NCBI GenBank assembly: GCA_037133475.1
Contig: JBAXOB010000021.1
Coordinates: 1-64,000, forward strand
From: CAIVAT01 sp037133475
GTDB lineage: Bacteria > Bacteroidota > Bacteroidia > Bacteroidales > FEN-979
Direction of reading: 5' to 3'
DNA length: 64,000 nt
Part shown: piece by piece, positions 9,401 to 17,992 of the stretch
Numbering within the stretch: the stretch's first letter is position 1
Layout of the letters: every line of letters starts with the position of its first letter
Notes under the pieces: model-generated
The model's input: the letters and a program-made list of their open reading frames with translations, nothing else
Told to the model about the DNA's origin: nothing
The model's database searches: none
Position numbers and translations under genes: made by a program

Positions 9401-9610
9401 CACGAAACCGATGGCATTGCCATGTTTCCCACAGCCAAAACACTTGTAAATGCCTTTTGACGGGGAGACAGAAAAACTCGGGGTTTTCTCTTTGTGAAAC
9501 GGGCAGTTTCCCTGGTGGTTATTGCCCTTGGGGGTCAGTTTTACATATTTGCCGATAACATCGGTGACATCGAGGCTCAGGACTTCATCTATGGAGGTTT
9601 GCAGAATCAT
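6431..9610 (-). CDS. primase-helicase fusion (CHC2 zinc finger, Toprim, P-loop ATPase)
   Basis: 1059 residues, three parts. Residues 1-95 are a DnaG-type zinc-binding domain with Cys36, His39, Cys57 and Cys60. Residues about 110-330 are the primase core, with the Toprim glutamate at 261 (VEGNAD) and the acidic pair at 305-307 (GDSDGAG). Residues about 640-850 hold a P-loop ATPase: Walker A GPKGAGKT at 668-675, Walker B ending HIDEYK near 716-720. It is expected to prime and unwind element DNA at its own origin, as fused primase-helicases of P4-type and other satellite elements do. It is much longer than chromosomal DnaG (about 600-660 residues) and has the iteron gap just downstream. Confidence 0.9.
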   Translation of the reverse strand: MILQTSIDEVLSLDVTDVIGKYVKLTPKGNNHQGNCPFHKEKTPSFSVSPSKGIYKCFGCGKHGNAIGFVMDYKKIDFLSAVKAIAADHNITLLEEPRSKEATVKFTRNEQLYAANKIALEWFQENLRSKENEPAHAYVLGRWNQETITDFGIGFAPESWDGLKNFATSKGITEDILLETGLLSESKGKRFDYFRGRIMFPILSATGRVVGFTGRNFSGSETAPKYFNTPQTGIYNKGKILYGLHMAAKAIREKGFAYMVEGNADVIRLHQIGKINTVGSGGTALTREQIAELKSRSSSVTLIGDSDGAGQTAVLKSGKLIIESGMFCNVIELPKGAEKQDPDSFFQDGEQFDQYAGELQKDFIIWQAETLREKCKSPDEKSKVIDELSWLITRLPVSSHTLYIEQLSAKIKPKRAWEDSIRRFLADEPRQEKKEPESAIPSHVILSDYEKYGFYQDHNCYYFRTKNGPLRGCNFIMEPLFHVASVLNSKRIYRITNEHTYSQVIELLQKDLISISAFKLRVESLGNFLFEGTDADLNKLKRFLYEKTESCIEITQLGWQKEGFWAWSNGIFDGEFKETDINGIVVHQGKNYYLPSSSGIYKSEETLFVSERRFRHSPGKVSLFDYSSQLLQVYGDNAMFGLCFYFATLFRDHIAGRFGFYPILNLFGPKGAGKTEMAISLLQLFGNQAKGPNITNTTKAALADHVAMFSNALCHIDEYKNNLEYEKIEFLKGLWDGTGRTRMNMDKDKKKETTSVYVGNMVSGQEMTTADIALFSRMIYLWFNKVEFNEREKAAFNNLKAIEKHGLTHITHQILQHRSKFTHQYRENYDLASDELSKMLNGQVIEDRIFRNWLVIIAAYRTLKDEIHVPWKYDDLLRIAAGKIILQNKETKTSNEISIFWGIVEFLTNDGLIKEDVDFKVDFVTRLKTDIVSTEAEWTKPKNILYLNHSRIFQLYRVHGQKAKENILPLKTLEYYLMNSKEYLGRKHSVSFKVEENHRIVEDQDTNVSIDGNQIKKITRRITTAMVFDYDMLNISILNMVDKQEVDPNTGEPPENLPF

Positions 9611-9625
9611 TTTGGTTCCCTTCCA

Positions 9626-9823
9626 TTATTCACTGAGCAGTTCAGCATCGAGCACGTCGAGAAGTACCTGAAGGCGGGCAGCCTCTGTTTGAAGTTTCGC
9701 CGACTTTTCAGGAGTGAGCGTATTATCCGACTGTAAACACTGGTTGATAAAGACCAGGTTTCTCAGGTAGGATGTTCTGGTGAGAATTTTATCCGGAACG
9801 GACATCGAGGAGAATGTTTTCAT
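9626..9823 (-). CDS. small phage-element protein
   Basis: 65 residues, mostly helical with a Leu-rich C-terminal half and no recognised motif. Its start overlaps the stop of the preceding gene by 4 bases, and it ends 15 bases before the primase gene, so it belongs to the early operon. Not recognised. Confidence 0.5.
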   Translation of the reverse strand: MKTFSSMSVPDKILTRTSYLRNLVFINQCLQSDNTLTPEKSAKLQTEAARLQVLLDVLDAELLSE

Positions 9824-10074
9824 ACGTTTTCAAGTTTGATTTTCGTAAGCCGTTTCTCCAGGCTTTTAACCTTTTTCGCATACTGTCTCACCAACATGAT
9901 TGCCTCAGAGATAATAGATGGGTTGAAATCCGGTCTTTTGGGATTGAGACATCGATAGATGTATTGTAGTGTGAACATTTGATCTTTTTTCTCCAGGCGT
10001 AATTTGATCACCCTGGCGCTTCCGTGTGGCAGTTTCTTCTTCAGTTCTGCGACTGATTCTTTTGCGACTTTCAT
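9820..10074 (-). CDS. small basic phage-element protein
   Basis: 84 residues, very basic (Lys/Arg about a quarter of residues), with a helical centre resembling a DNA-binding helical bundle and a C-terminal amphipathic helix. It follows the excisionase-like gene by 31 bases. A regulator role is plausible but unproven; no family recognised. Confidence 0.55.
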   Translation of the reverse strand: MKVAKESVAELKKKLPHGSARVIKLRLEKKDQMFTLQYIYRCLNPKRPDFNPSIISEAIMLVRQYAKKVKSLEKRLTKIKLENV

Positions 10075-10105
10075 ACATTCTTGTTTTCATAGTGGGTTAT
10101 TGATT

Positions 10106-10285
10106 TTAACATTTGCGAAGGTCCTCCATGACCTCGCTTTCGAAGAAAAAAAGTTTGCCCCCGATTTTGTGGGATCGGATGGTTCCCGATTTGCTCCAAC
10201 GATGGAGTGCCGGTCGGCTGACGCCAATCATCTTGCAGATGTATTTGGCCGTCACAGGCTTTTCTAAAATTGACTTTTCGATCAT
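10106..10285 (-). CDS. excisionase/AlpA-like helix-turn-helix protein
   Basis: 59 residues from the ATG at 10,285. After a short leader the protein carries the winged-helix pattern of MerR/excisionase small proteins: VTAKYICKMIGVSRPALHRW (helix-turn-helix), a turn of Ser and Gly, then KIGGKLFFF for the wing strand and a final acidic helix. AlpA and Xis proteins bind near attachment sites and promote excision or early transcription. It is the first gene of the leftward operon and faces the repeat-rich control region and the att site, 500 bases away. Confidence 0.75.
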   Translation of the reverse strand: MIEKSILEKPVTAKYICKMIGVSRPALHRWSKSGTIRSHKIGGKLFFFESEVMEDLRKC

Positions 10286-10349
10286 AATTTTTACGGATTA
10301 AATGAGGCGCAAAAATATGAAACCGGCCGCCAACGAGCCGATAATAAAT

Positions 10350-10441
10350 ATTAACAACGCACTGAAATATAGCTAAATAGTAACCTAAACTATACCTATA
10401 TTATACCTGTGAAAAATTAACAACACCGGAAACTATTTAGC
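10350..10441. promoter_or_regulatory. repeat-rich control region upstream of the early operon
   Basis: A 10-bp inverted repeat, GCTAAATAGT at 10,372-10,381 and ACTATTTAGC at 10,432-10,441, is interleaved with a direct repeat ATTAACAAC at 10,350-10,358 and 10,416-10,424. The core is a TATACCTATATTATACC stretch. These lie between the excisionase-like gene and the att site, where operators and integrase or excisionase arm sites are expected. The 345 bases from 10,442 to 10,786 contain no convincing gene. Confidence 0.5.
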
Positions 10442-10786
10442 CGTAAATTGGTTACACGGGAAGAAAAAAACAGAGGGCGAAAAGAAGTGGTGAAAAAAAA
10501 AGATATTAACATTTCAGAGGCTGGCAGGGTCCCAAAAAGAGGGGTCGATGTTAATAGTCATGGACTGAATTTATTACCTAAAAAGGGGGTTTTGGGGCAT
10601 GATTTTTTTGCCCGGGGAAATGGAAAATTGAATAAATTTGACATGGAAATACAGGCGGAAACAAAGGATTACCGGGAGAAACTTATGAACACACTGTTCT
10701 GGTTTTTGAAAACATTCCGCCTAAAAAATTGCCTAAATTTTCAAAACACCTTCGGAAACATTAGTAAAATATGGCGATCTGGGAAA

Positions 10787-10812
10787 CGGTTCGAATCCCT
10801 CACATCCCACCA
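10787..10812 (+). other. attachment site: displaced 3' end of a tRNA gene
   Basis: The run reads as the end of a tRNA: T-loop TTCGAAT, T-stem 3' strand CCCTC, acceptor 3' strand ACATCCC, discriminator A and CCA. The sequence to the left does not supply the 5' strand of the T-stem (only three of five positions pair) nor the remaining tRNA arms. It is therefore a leftover 3' fragment, the usual scar opposite the restored tRNA after tRNA-targeted integration. The isotype cannot be decided. A factor-independent terminator follows at once, as after a genuine tRNA gene. Confidence 0.75.
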
Positions 10813-10843
10813 AAGAGCGCTGGTAATCAGCGCTCTTTTTTTT
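10812..10843 (+). terminator. tRNA terminator
   Basis: An 11-bp perfect stem, AAAGAGCGCTG with CAGCGCTCTTT, a GTAAT loop and a T-run follow the CCA end. The 263 bases after it up to the next gene show nothing recognisable. Confidence 0.85.
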
Positions 10844-11106
10844 ATTTCTCAAAATATTTGTCCTCCCCTGTTTTTACTTTCAATTTTCAGGGATCAATTC
10901 CCGGGGTGACCACATTTCACATTTCAGATTTCACGTTGGTTGTGAGATGCGAAATTTTTATTCCCAAATTTGTCGTCAAGCTGGATAATTGCATGGGTAA
11001 TACAAGCCGGGGATCATCCATTCAAACCTGCGGGACTTTTTACATAAAGCGTTCTAATTGCCCGGGAAGATCCCCTGCAGCCACGATCAAAACAATCGGA
11101 CCCGGA

Positions 11107-12006
11107 TTACTTCACCGAGAATCTCAGTTTATTGGTGATCTGCTTTGCTGAATACATCTCGTCGTTACCGGTGGCGGGCACCCCGTTTTCCCGGTGTTCT
11201 CCACCGCGCGACCCGCTGCTGCTGTGCTGCCCGCCGGTACCGCCCTGATGTCCGCCGCTCATCCCTCCCGACATCGTGTTGCCCATTCCGCCTGTCATAT
11301 TCACACCCTTACCCCGGCTACTGCCACCTCCGTTGCCACCGGCGCTTTCGTGTGCCGCGGGTGGCGCCATGGCGTTGATCGTGATCCCGTAGTTGAACAC
11401 CCTGTTGCTGTCGGCCAGGGTCAGCTCCTCTTTAAAAAAAGTATTGAGTGGAATGACCGCCTCGTAGCAAAGCACATCCAGGCTGTCGATATTGAGGGCT
11501 GCCGAAATGCCGGAGGTGCTGTTGACCAGCGAAACGGTCCCGTTATATGCCGGCTTAAACCCGGTCAGTCGGGCCTCCGTGGCCGGGTTCACGATCTTCT
11601 GCCGCATCACGGGGGTGACCTGCCGTTCGCCCTGGATGTCGTTTTTATGCACGGCTGCATGCATCTCGCGGGTTACCGTCATATCCCCGGCAACAGGGAA
11701 GCCAAAGACCACAGGGAACACCTTTTTCCCCAGGGTGTCGATCCTGAACTCCATGCCGCCGTGGATGATCTGTTCTTTAATGGCGGGGTCGGTCACGTTC
11801 ATGCACACATATAAATTATGAAGGTCATTCGAGATGCCATATGTGATCTTGGTCTTCGGATCGAGGAACCGCAGCTGGTCAGGCCATTCGATATCCCAGC
11901 CATCGGCCGTAACCTTCGTCCGCTGCCAGTCGAGCGACCGGTATATCTCGTGCGTACAGGAGGGAAAAAAGGACAACAGCATAAGGAAACTCAATATTCT
12001 TTTCAT
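11107..12006 (-). CDS. lipoprotein with CBM9-like N-terminal part and Gly-rich tail
   Basis: 299 residues. The signal peptide ends in a lipobox (SFFPSC), so the protein should be anchored through Cys17. Residues 30-200 are beta-rich, and the ALERTED-type pattern of carbohydrate-binding module family 9 relatives (a DPAIKEQI...FRIDTLG stretch around 73-92) is suggestive. Residues 220-280 are dominated by Gly, Ser, Met and His in short repeats and are probably disordered. It is monocistronic and divergent from the beta-CASP gene. The function is unknown and the fold assignment tentative. Confidence 0.65.
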   Translation of the reverse strand: MKRILSFLMLLSFFPSCTHEIYRSLDWQRTKVTADGWDIEWPDQLRFLDPKTKITYGISNDLHNLYVCMNVTDPAIKEQIIHGGMEFRIDTLGKKVFPVVFGFPVAGDMTVTREMHAAVHKNDIQGERQVTPVMRQKIVNPATEARLTGFKPAYNGTVSLVNSTSGISAALNIDSLDVLCYEAVIPLNTFFKEELTLADSNRVFNYGITINAMAPPAAHESAGGNGGGSSRGKGVNMTGGMGNTMSGGMSGGHQGGTGGQHSSSGSRGGEHRENGVPATGNDEMYSAKQITNKLRFSVK

Positions 12007-12206
12007 TATCGGGTTAAGATTTAATTATGACCGGTTTCAGGAAAAAACAGATGTAGCCGGAAAAAAGTATCTGGGAATAAAAATAAACAGCATTGACTGA
12101 ACAAATTTTATTTTCATTATCTGTCATTTTCAGGTCCGACCTTATTTCCACCGAAAAAGCGTACCTTTACCTACCAGAAACTACAATTGCCTAAAACTTT
12201 CCCCCG

Positions 12207-13598
12207 ATGAAAATCACCTTCTACGGCGCTGCCGGCGGTGTTACCGGTACAGCCTATTACTGCGAATCTGGCCAGGCCCGCATCCTGGTCGACTGCGGCA
12301 TGTTCCAGGGCGGCCGGCGCGATGAGACCCGGAATAAAAAAGCACCGCCCGTCAACTACAAAAACCTCGATGCCATCGTGCTCACCCATGCCCACCTCGA
12401 CCATTGCGGCCGTTTGCCGATGGCCGTGCGCGACGGCTACCTGGGCCCGATCTTTTGCACCCCCGCCACCATCGACCTGGTTGCCCTGGTTTTGCGCGAC
12501 TCGCTCAAGGTGCAGACCAGCGACCTCGACAAGCTCAACCGAAGGATGTCGCGAACCGGGCGGTCAAAAATAAAACCCCTGTTCGACGAAGATGATGTCG
12601 AAGGAGCCATCAGCCGGATGAAACCGCTCCCTTACCACGAAGCCTTTACCGTGGCCCCCGGCATGGAGGTCATCGTCGATGAGGCGGGGCATATCATGGG
12701 CTCGGGCAGCCTGAAGCTGTTGCTGACAGAAGGTGGCCGCAACAAATCGGTCATCTTTTCGGGCGATCTCGGCCCGCACGGGATGCCCATCGTGAGAGAT
12801 TCGGAAACCTTCAGGGAGGCCGACATGGTCATCATGGAATCGACCTATGGCGACCGCAACCACAAACCGCTGCAGGAGACCATCGATGAGATGACCGGTA
12901 TCATCCGCCATGCCCTTGCCACCAAGGGGAAGATCCTGGTGCCCTCTTTTGCCATCGGCCGCACCCAGGATATCATCTACTACATCGAGCAGGCCTTCCG
13001 CAAGGGAGGACTGCCGCGCTTCCCGATCTATATCGACAGTCCCATGGCGGTAGAGGCCTCCCGGATCTATATGAGCCACCCCGAGCTGTTCGACGAGGAG
13101 ATGGTTGAATTCCAGGGCAGCGGCGAGGCACAGCGCGACAAGGGTTTCATCCACCCCACGCCCACCGCCGAGGAGTCGAAACACCTGAACGAAGTTGCCG
13201 GCCCCTGCATGATCATCGCCGGTTCGGGCATGTGCAACGCAGGCCGCATCCAGCATCACCTCCGCCACAACCTCTGGCGTCCGGAGACCTCTGTGCTGAT
13301 CGTCGGCTACCAGGCCGAGGGAACGCTGGGCCGCCGCCTGGTAAACGGAGACCCCTATGTTACCATCTATGGTGAGAAGATCGCCGTAAGGGCACAAATT
13401 CACAAACTCGGCGGCTTCAGCGCCCATGCGGGGCAGTCGGAACTGCTCGACTGGTTCAACGCCCTGGCACCCGACCGCCCGCGTGTGGTGCTCACCCACG
13501 GCGAAGATGCAGCCAGGAGCACCCTGGCCAACCTTATCATGCACCGGTATGGACTGCAGCCCTTCCTGCCGCAGTACGGGGAGAGCGTTGACCTCTGA
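12207..13598 (+). CDS. beta-CASP metallo-beta-lactamase ribonuclease (CPSF/RNase-type)
   Basis: 463 residues, full length for the family. The metal site HAHLDH is at 61-66, a further His (HIMGSG) near 159 and an acidic strand with ESTYGDR near 211-217. The beta-CASP insert follows, and the C-terminus carries GFSAHAG and VVLTHGE, the last metal ligands of the RMMBL region. Such proteins cleave RNA endo- and 5'-exonucleolytically. A TACCTTTA sequence about 45 bases upstream resembles a Bacteroidota -7 element. The gene reads into pyruvate kinase with a 65-base gap, so the two may be co-transcribed. Confidence 0.9.
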   Translation: MKITFYGAAGGVTGTAYYCESGQARILVDCGMFQGGRRDETRNKKAPPVNYKNLDAIVLTHAHLDHCGRLPMAVRDGYLGPIFCTPATIDLVALVLRDSLKVQTSDLDKLNRRMSRTGRSKIKPLFDEDDVEGAISRMKPLPYHEAFTVAPGMEVIVDEAGHIMGSGSLKLLLTEGGRNKSVIFSGDLGPHGMPIVRDSETFREADMVIMESTYGDRNHKPLQETIDEMTGIIRHALATKGKILVPSFAIGRTQDIIYYIEQAFRKGGLPRFPIYIDSPMAVEASRIYMSHPELFDEEMVEFQGSGEAQRDKGFIHPTPTAEESKHLNEVAGPCMIIAGSGMCNAGRIQHHLRHNLWRPETSVLIVGYQAEGTLGRRLVNGDPYVTIYGEKIAVRAQIHKLGGFSAHAGQSELLDWFNALAPDRPRVVLTHGEDAARSTLANLIMHRYGLQPFLPQYGESVDL

Positions 13599-13663
13599 CC
13601 CGGCGGACATACTCCGTTAACTTTTCAACCATTATTCAACACCTCAACCCCATCAGTATCACC

Positions 13664-15082
<1,419 letters not shown>

Positions 15083-15099
15083 AGTACAGTAAAGTGGAC

Positions 15100-16482
15100 C
15101 TATTGTTTCGCGATCAGGTAGCTGTATGGCTGTAAAGTAAGCTGCGTGGTCATCGTGACGGTGTTGCCGGTCATGGCATCTGTCCACGTGGTATTTTGAA
15201 GCGGCAGCGGCAATGCAAAATTGATGACACTGTTTCTCAGGTTTGAAACGACCAGCACCTTCTCTCCCGCAAGTTCCCTGGTAAATGCGCAGACATCCGC
15301 GTCGCCGTAGGAAGTTAGCTGGCCCCGGCGCAACGCTGCACTGGCGCTTCTGAAAAGCAGGATCCTTTTATATTCGGCCATGATGCCGGGGTTCAGGGTC
15401 CAGTCAATTTTTCTCCCGGTAAACGGGAACACGATCCTGAAAGGAGTACCAACCTCCTGCCCGTTGTACACCATTGGCACCCCTTTCATGCAGGAGGTTA
15501 CCACGAAAGCGGCCATGGAACCATTCCTTCCCCCGAACAGATCGAGCGGGGTTCCGTCGGAACCATTCACATCGTGGTTGGAGGTGTAACGCACGACCTG
15601 CTGGCCATTGGCTGCACTGGCAAATTCCGTGTTATTCATGTCGTTGATCTGCAAAGCGGAGGCATTGCTGCTGTAAATGGTTTTCAGCAGCCCGTAATAG
15701 CTGAACCCAAAGTTGTAATCAAACCCTGCGAGGAAGTTGGCACTGCGTTTGCCTTCGGCCAGGATCAGCAGCTTGTGGGTTGAGATATGCCGCAGGGTAT
15801 CGATCGCCTGTGTCCAGAAATCGATCGGCGGACCGTCGGCATAGTCACAACGGAACCCATCCACATTGGCCGCAAAGACCCAGTATTTCATATCCCAGAT
15901 CATCTTCAGGCGCATGGCGTTGTTCGAGAAATCAAGCTGTGCGACGTCGTTCCATCCCATTCCCGGCGGACTGACCACATTCCCCGAGCCATCCTGCAAG
16001 TACCAGTCCTTGTGACTGGTGATCCAGCCATTGTCCCAGGCTGTATGATTTGCAACCCAGTCGATGATGACACACATATTCCTGCTGTGGGCGCCATCGA
16101 CCAGGCTTCGCAAGTCGGCCAGGGTGCCGAATTCGGCATTCACGGCAGTGTAATTTTTCACGCAGTAGGGTGAGTTTACCGATTTCACAGTTCCCACCGG
16201 GAAGATCGGCATGAGGTAGATTACATTCACCCCCAGCGCTTTGATCGAATCAAGCCGGGCAATGACCCCGTTAAAATTGGCCTGGGAGCTGAAAGCCCGC
16301 ATGTTTACCTGGTAAATGACCGCGTCCTGGCGGTCGGGGACAGCCCCGAACGGGGTGCCATATTGCGAAGGGGTTGTATCGGTAACGGGCGGGGTGACCG
16401 GGGTAACGACTGTGGTTGCCGGCTCCTTGCTGCAGGCCAGCAACAGAGCCAGGAACAGGATCAAAAAAAGATTGTTTTTCAA
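15100..16482 (-). CDS. alpha-amylase family (GH13) lipoprotein
   Basis: 460 residues. The lipoprotein signal ends at Cys17 (LLLACSKE), and a Thr/Pro linker covers 20-40. The TIM barrel carries the four GH13 regions: DWVANH at 141-146, GFRCD with nucleophile Asp213, the acid/base Glu243 (ILAEG) and SNHD with Asp304. A C-terminal beta domain follows. It hydrolyses alpha-glucans outside the cytoplasm. Periplasmic or cell-surface placement cannot be decided from the sequence alone. It stands alone, with no SusC/SusD partner in the window. Confidence 0.93.
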   Translation of the reverse strand: MKNNLFLILFLALLLACSKEPATTVVTPVTPPVTDTTPSQYGTPFGAVPDRQDAVIYQVNMRAFSSQANFNGVIARLDSIKALGVNVIYLMPIFPVGTVKSVNSPYCVKNYTAVNAEFGTLADLRSLVDGAHSRNMCVIIDWVANHTAWDNGWITSHKDWYLQDGSGNVVSPPGMGWNDVAQLDFSNNAMRLKMIWDMKYWVFAANVDGFRCDYADGPPIDFWTQAIDTLRHISTHKLLILAEGKRSANFLAGFDYNFGFSYYGLLKTIYSSNASALQINDMNNTEFASAANGQQVVRYTSNHDVNGSDGTPLDLFGGRNGSMAAFVVTSCMKGVPMVYNGQEVGTPFRIVFPFTGRKIDWTLNPGIMAEYKRILLFRSASAALRRGQLTSYGDADVCAFTRELAGEKVLVVSNLRNSVINFALPLPLQNTTWTDAMTGNTVTMTTQLTLQPYSYLIAKQ

Positions 16483-16621
16483 AGAGGGGTTTTATTAGGA
16501 CGACAAAGTTACGATTAAAACACCTCCTCCCCGGATAATACAATTTTCGTTCCTGCGGATTTTGCAACCGGGAAAACACCACTCCGCTAACGGAATGGCC
16601 TAACTTTTTCTTTTCTGCTTG

Positions 16622-17149
16622 TTATTTGGTTGTTTTGGTGCCGAGTTGCCGGCCTAATTTTTCGTAGGCAAGGTCATTGGGTTCCCAGAGTTCCACCTTG
16701 TTGCCTTCAAGGTCCATGATATGAACAAATTTCCCGTAATCAGCAGTTTCAATGGTATCGGTGACTGTAACACTCTCGTTTTTCAGTGCCTCTACCAGCG
16801 CCGGAAGATTCTCGACACGGTAGTTTATCATAAAATCCCTTTCAGAAGGTTCAAAATATTTCGTCTTTTCCGAAAACGGGCTCCATTGCGTAAATCCTTT
16901 TTTTGTTGAATCAGCGCCCTGCCGCCATTCAAAAACCGCCCCGTACTGGCTGGTATTCAGTCCCAGGTGCTTCTGGTACCAATCCCGCATGCCTGCAGGG
17001 TTTTTGCATTTGAAAAAGATGCCGCCGATACCGGTCACTCTTTTCATCTTTACAGGGTCGTCCGATTGCTTGGTCAGGATTGTCTTGGATGTAAAACCCA
17101 GGCAGAATGCCGACACAATGGCTAATATGAATAAACTCGTTTTCTTCAT
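16622..17149 (-). CDS. exported VOC-family (glyoxalase-like) protein
   Basis: 175 residues: a signal peptide of about 20 residues, then one VOC module (FFKCKNPAGMRDWYQKHLG opening, DFMINYRVENL centre, DLEGNKVELWEP end). The last motif has the Glu that often binds metal in the family. VOC proteins include glyoxalases, dioxygenases and antibiotic-binding proteins; substrate not predictable. An exported copy is less usual than a cytosolic one. It forms no operon with its neighbours. Confidence 0.8.
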   Translation of the reverse strand: MKKTSLFILAIVSAFCLGFTSKTILTKQSDDPVKMKRVTGIGGIFFKCKNPAGMRDWYQKHLGLNTSQYGAVFEWRQGADSTKKGFTQWSPFSEKTKYFEPSERDFMINYRVENLPALVEALKNESVTVTDTIETADYGKFVHIMDLEGNKVELWEPNDLAYEKLGRQLGTKTTK

Positions 17150-17196
17150 GTTGTATATTTATTGAATGTTTTTCAAACTGTTACATGTTACTTCCC

Positions 17197-17631
17197 CTAT
17201 TCCATTACCTCGCCCTTCAATCCCGCTTCTATCATCCCCTTCAGCACATCAAGATCAATATCGGCCAGCTTATTGATATAGAGGCAGCCCATACCCGCTT
17301 TATATTTACCCAGCTTTTCAAGTGCGGCTGCCTGTGCATCGATGTATGTGCCAAAGTACAGCGAAAGATTCGTTTTGCGCGGTGCGAAGCCAATCCGCAT
17401 CCAGTCGGCTTCGCGGCTGGTTGATGGGCTCTTGTATCTTTTGATGCCAAAACCGACGAAGGAATTGCTCCACAGCACCGGCTCTTCCTTACTGGCCTTC
17501 TTCATCATTTCCAGCAGCACAAAGCTGTCCGCGCGTTTTTGTTCAGGCGTAATGGTGTTGAGGAATTCCTCCACGCTTGCATTGGTTGGTTTTATCTTGT
17601 TATCAGCCAGTTTTGATTTCTTTTCAACCAT
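17197..17631 (-). CDS. DUF1801 domain protein
   Basis: 144 residues from the ATG at 17,631; the frame upstream to 17,712 is open but AT-rich and looks like leader. The opening ASVEEFL, the RADSFVLLEMM helix and the GF[GK].Y aromatic turn are typical of the DUF1801 (YdhG-like) fold. Function is unknown; relatives are small cytosolic proteins. It faces a 360-base gap on its 5' side. Confidence 0.75.
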   Translation of the reverse strand: MVEKKSKLADNKIKPTNASVEEFLNTITPEQKRADSFVLLEMMKKASKEEPVLWSNSFVGFGIKRYKSPSTSREADWMRIGFAPRKTNLSLYFGTYIDAQAAALEKLGKYKAGMGCLYINKLADIDLDVLKGMIEAGLKGEVME

Positions 17632-17992
17632 TTTTTTGTATTTGATTTGTTCCCTGGTCTTTAGGTGAGTTTCTGGTTTTCCAATTTTGATCAAGCACAA
17701 TTGTACCAGCAAACACCTGCGTTCAACTAAACCCTACATAAACCTTTTGATCCATCCCGCTCTTCGAGCCCGGTCACAGATGCAACAAATACATTTCGGA
17801 TATAACGATTACCATTCCATAAAAATGGCCGTGATATCGCTTCGTAAAAAGGAATTTCCGCATTACTGGTTTGGGCTGTTTTGAAGATGACCAGACCAGT
17901 CCCTTCGGTCCGCCTCCATTCCCTGGGGTAAATACTATTACGATGCAGTCCGCCGCCGCACATACAATCTTTCCCGATCGTCTTTGCCTGGG
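17632..17992 (-). other. 361-base gap with one weak open frame
   Basis: No recognised gene. A 78-codon minus-strand frame (17,727-17,963) begins with a Cys/Gly-rich stretch and has amino-acid-like composition. It has no upstream signal, no family match I can name and GC content between its neighbours. It may be the remnant of a larger gene. Confidence 0.3.

Larger units (their letters stand above)
1..10812 (-). mobile_element. right part of an integrated phage or phage-satellite element
   Basis: All genes here run leftward: an excisionase-like HTH, two small proteins, a CHC2/Toprim primase-helicase, an iteron-rich gap, unknown proteins, an S49 head protease with scaffold-like tail, a probable capsid, a PLD-like protein and a terminase-small-like protein. 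The right border is set by a 3' tRNA fragment at 10,787-10,812, which fits integration into a tRNA gene, with the restored tRNA expected beyond the left window edge. No integrase, portal, large terminase or tail gene is visible, so a whole prophage and a capsid-encoding satellite are both possible. Confidence 0.85.

Noticed and set aside
10448..10909. 153-codon plus-strand frame across the att site
   Set aside because: It runs through the tRNA fragment and terminator and has low-complexity Lys-rich sequence; not a gene.
12564..13610. 348-codon minus-strand frame
   Set aside because: Exact shadow of the beta-CASP nuclease gene, which has all its catalytic motifs.
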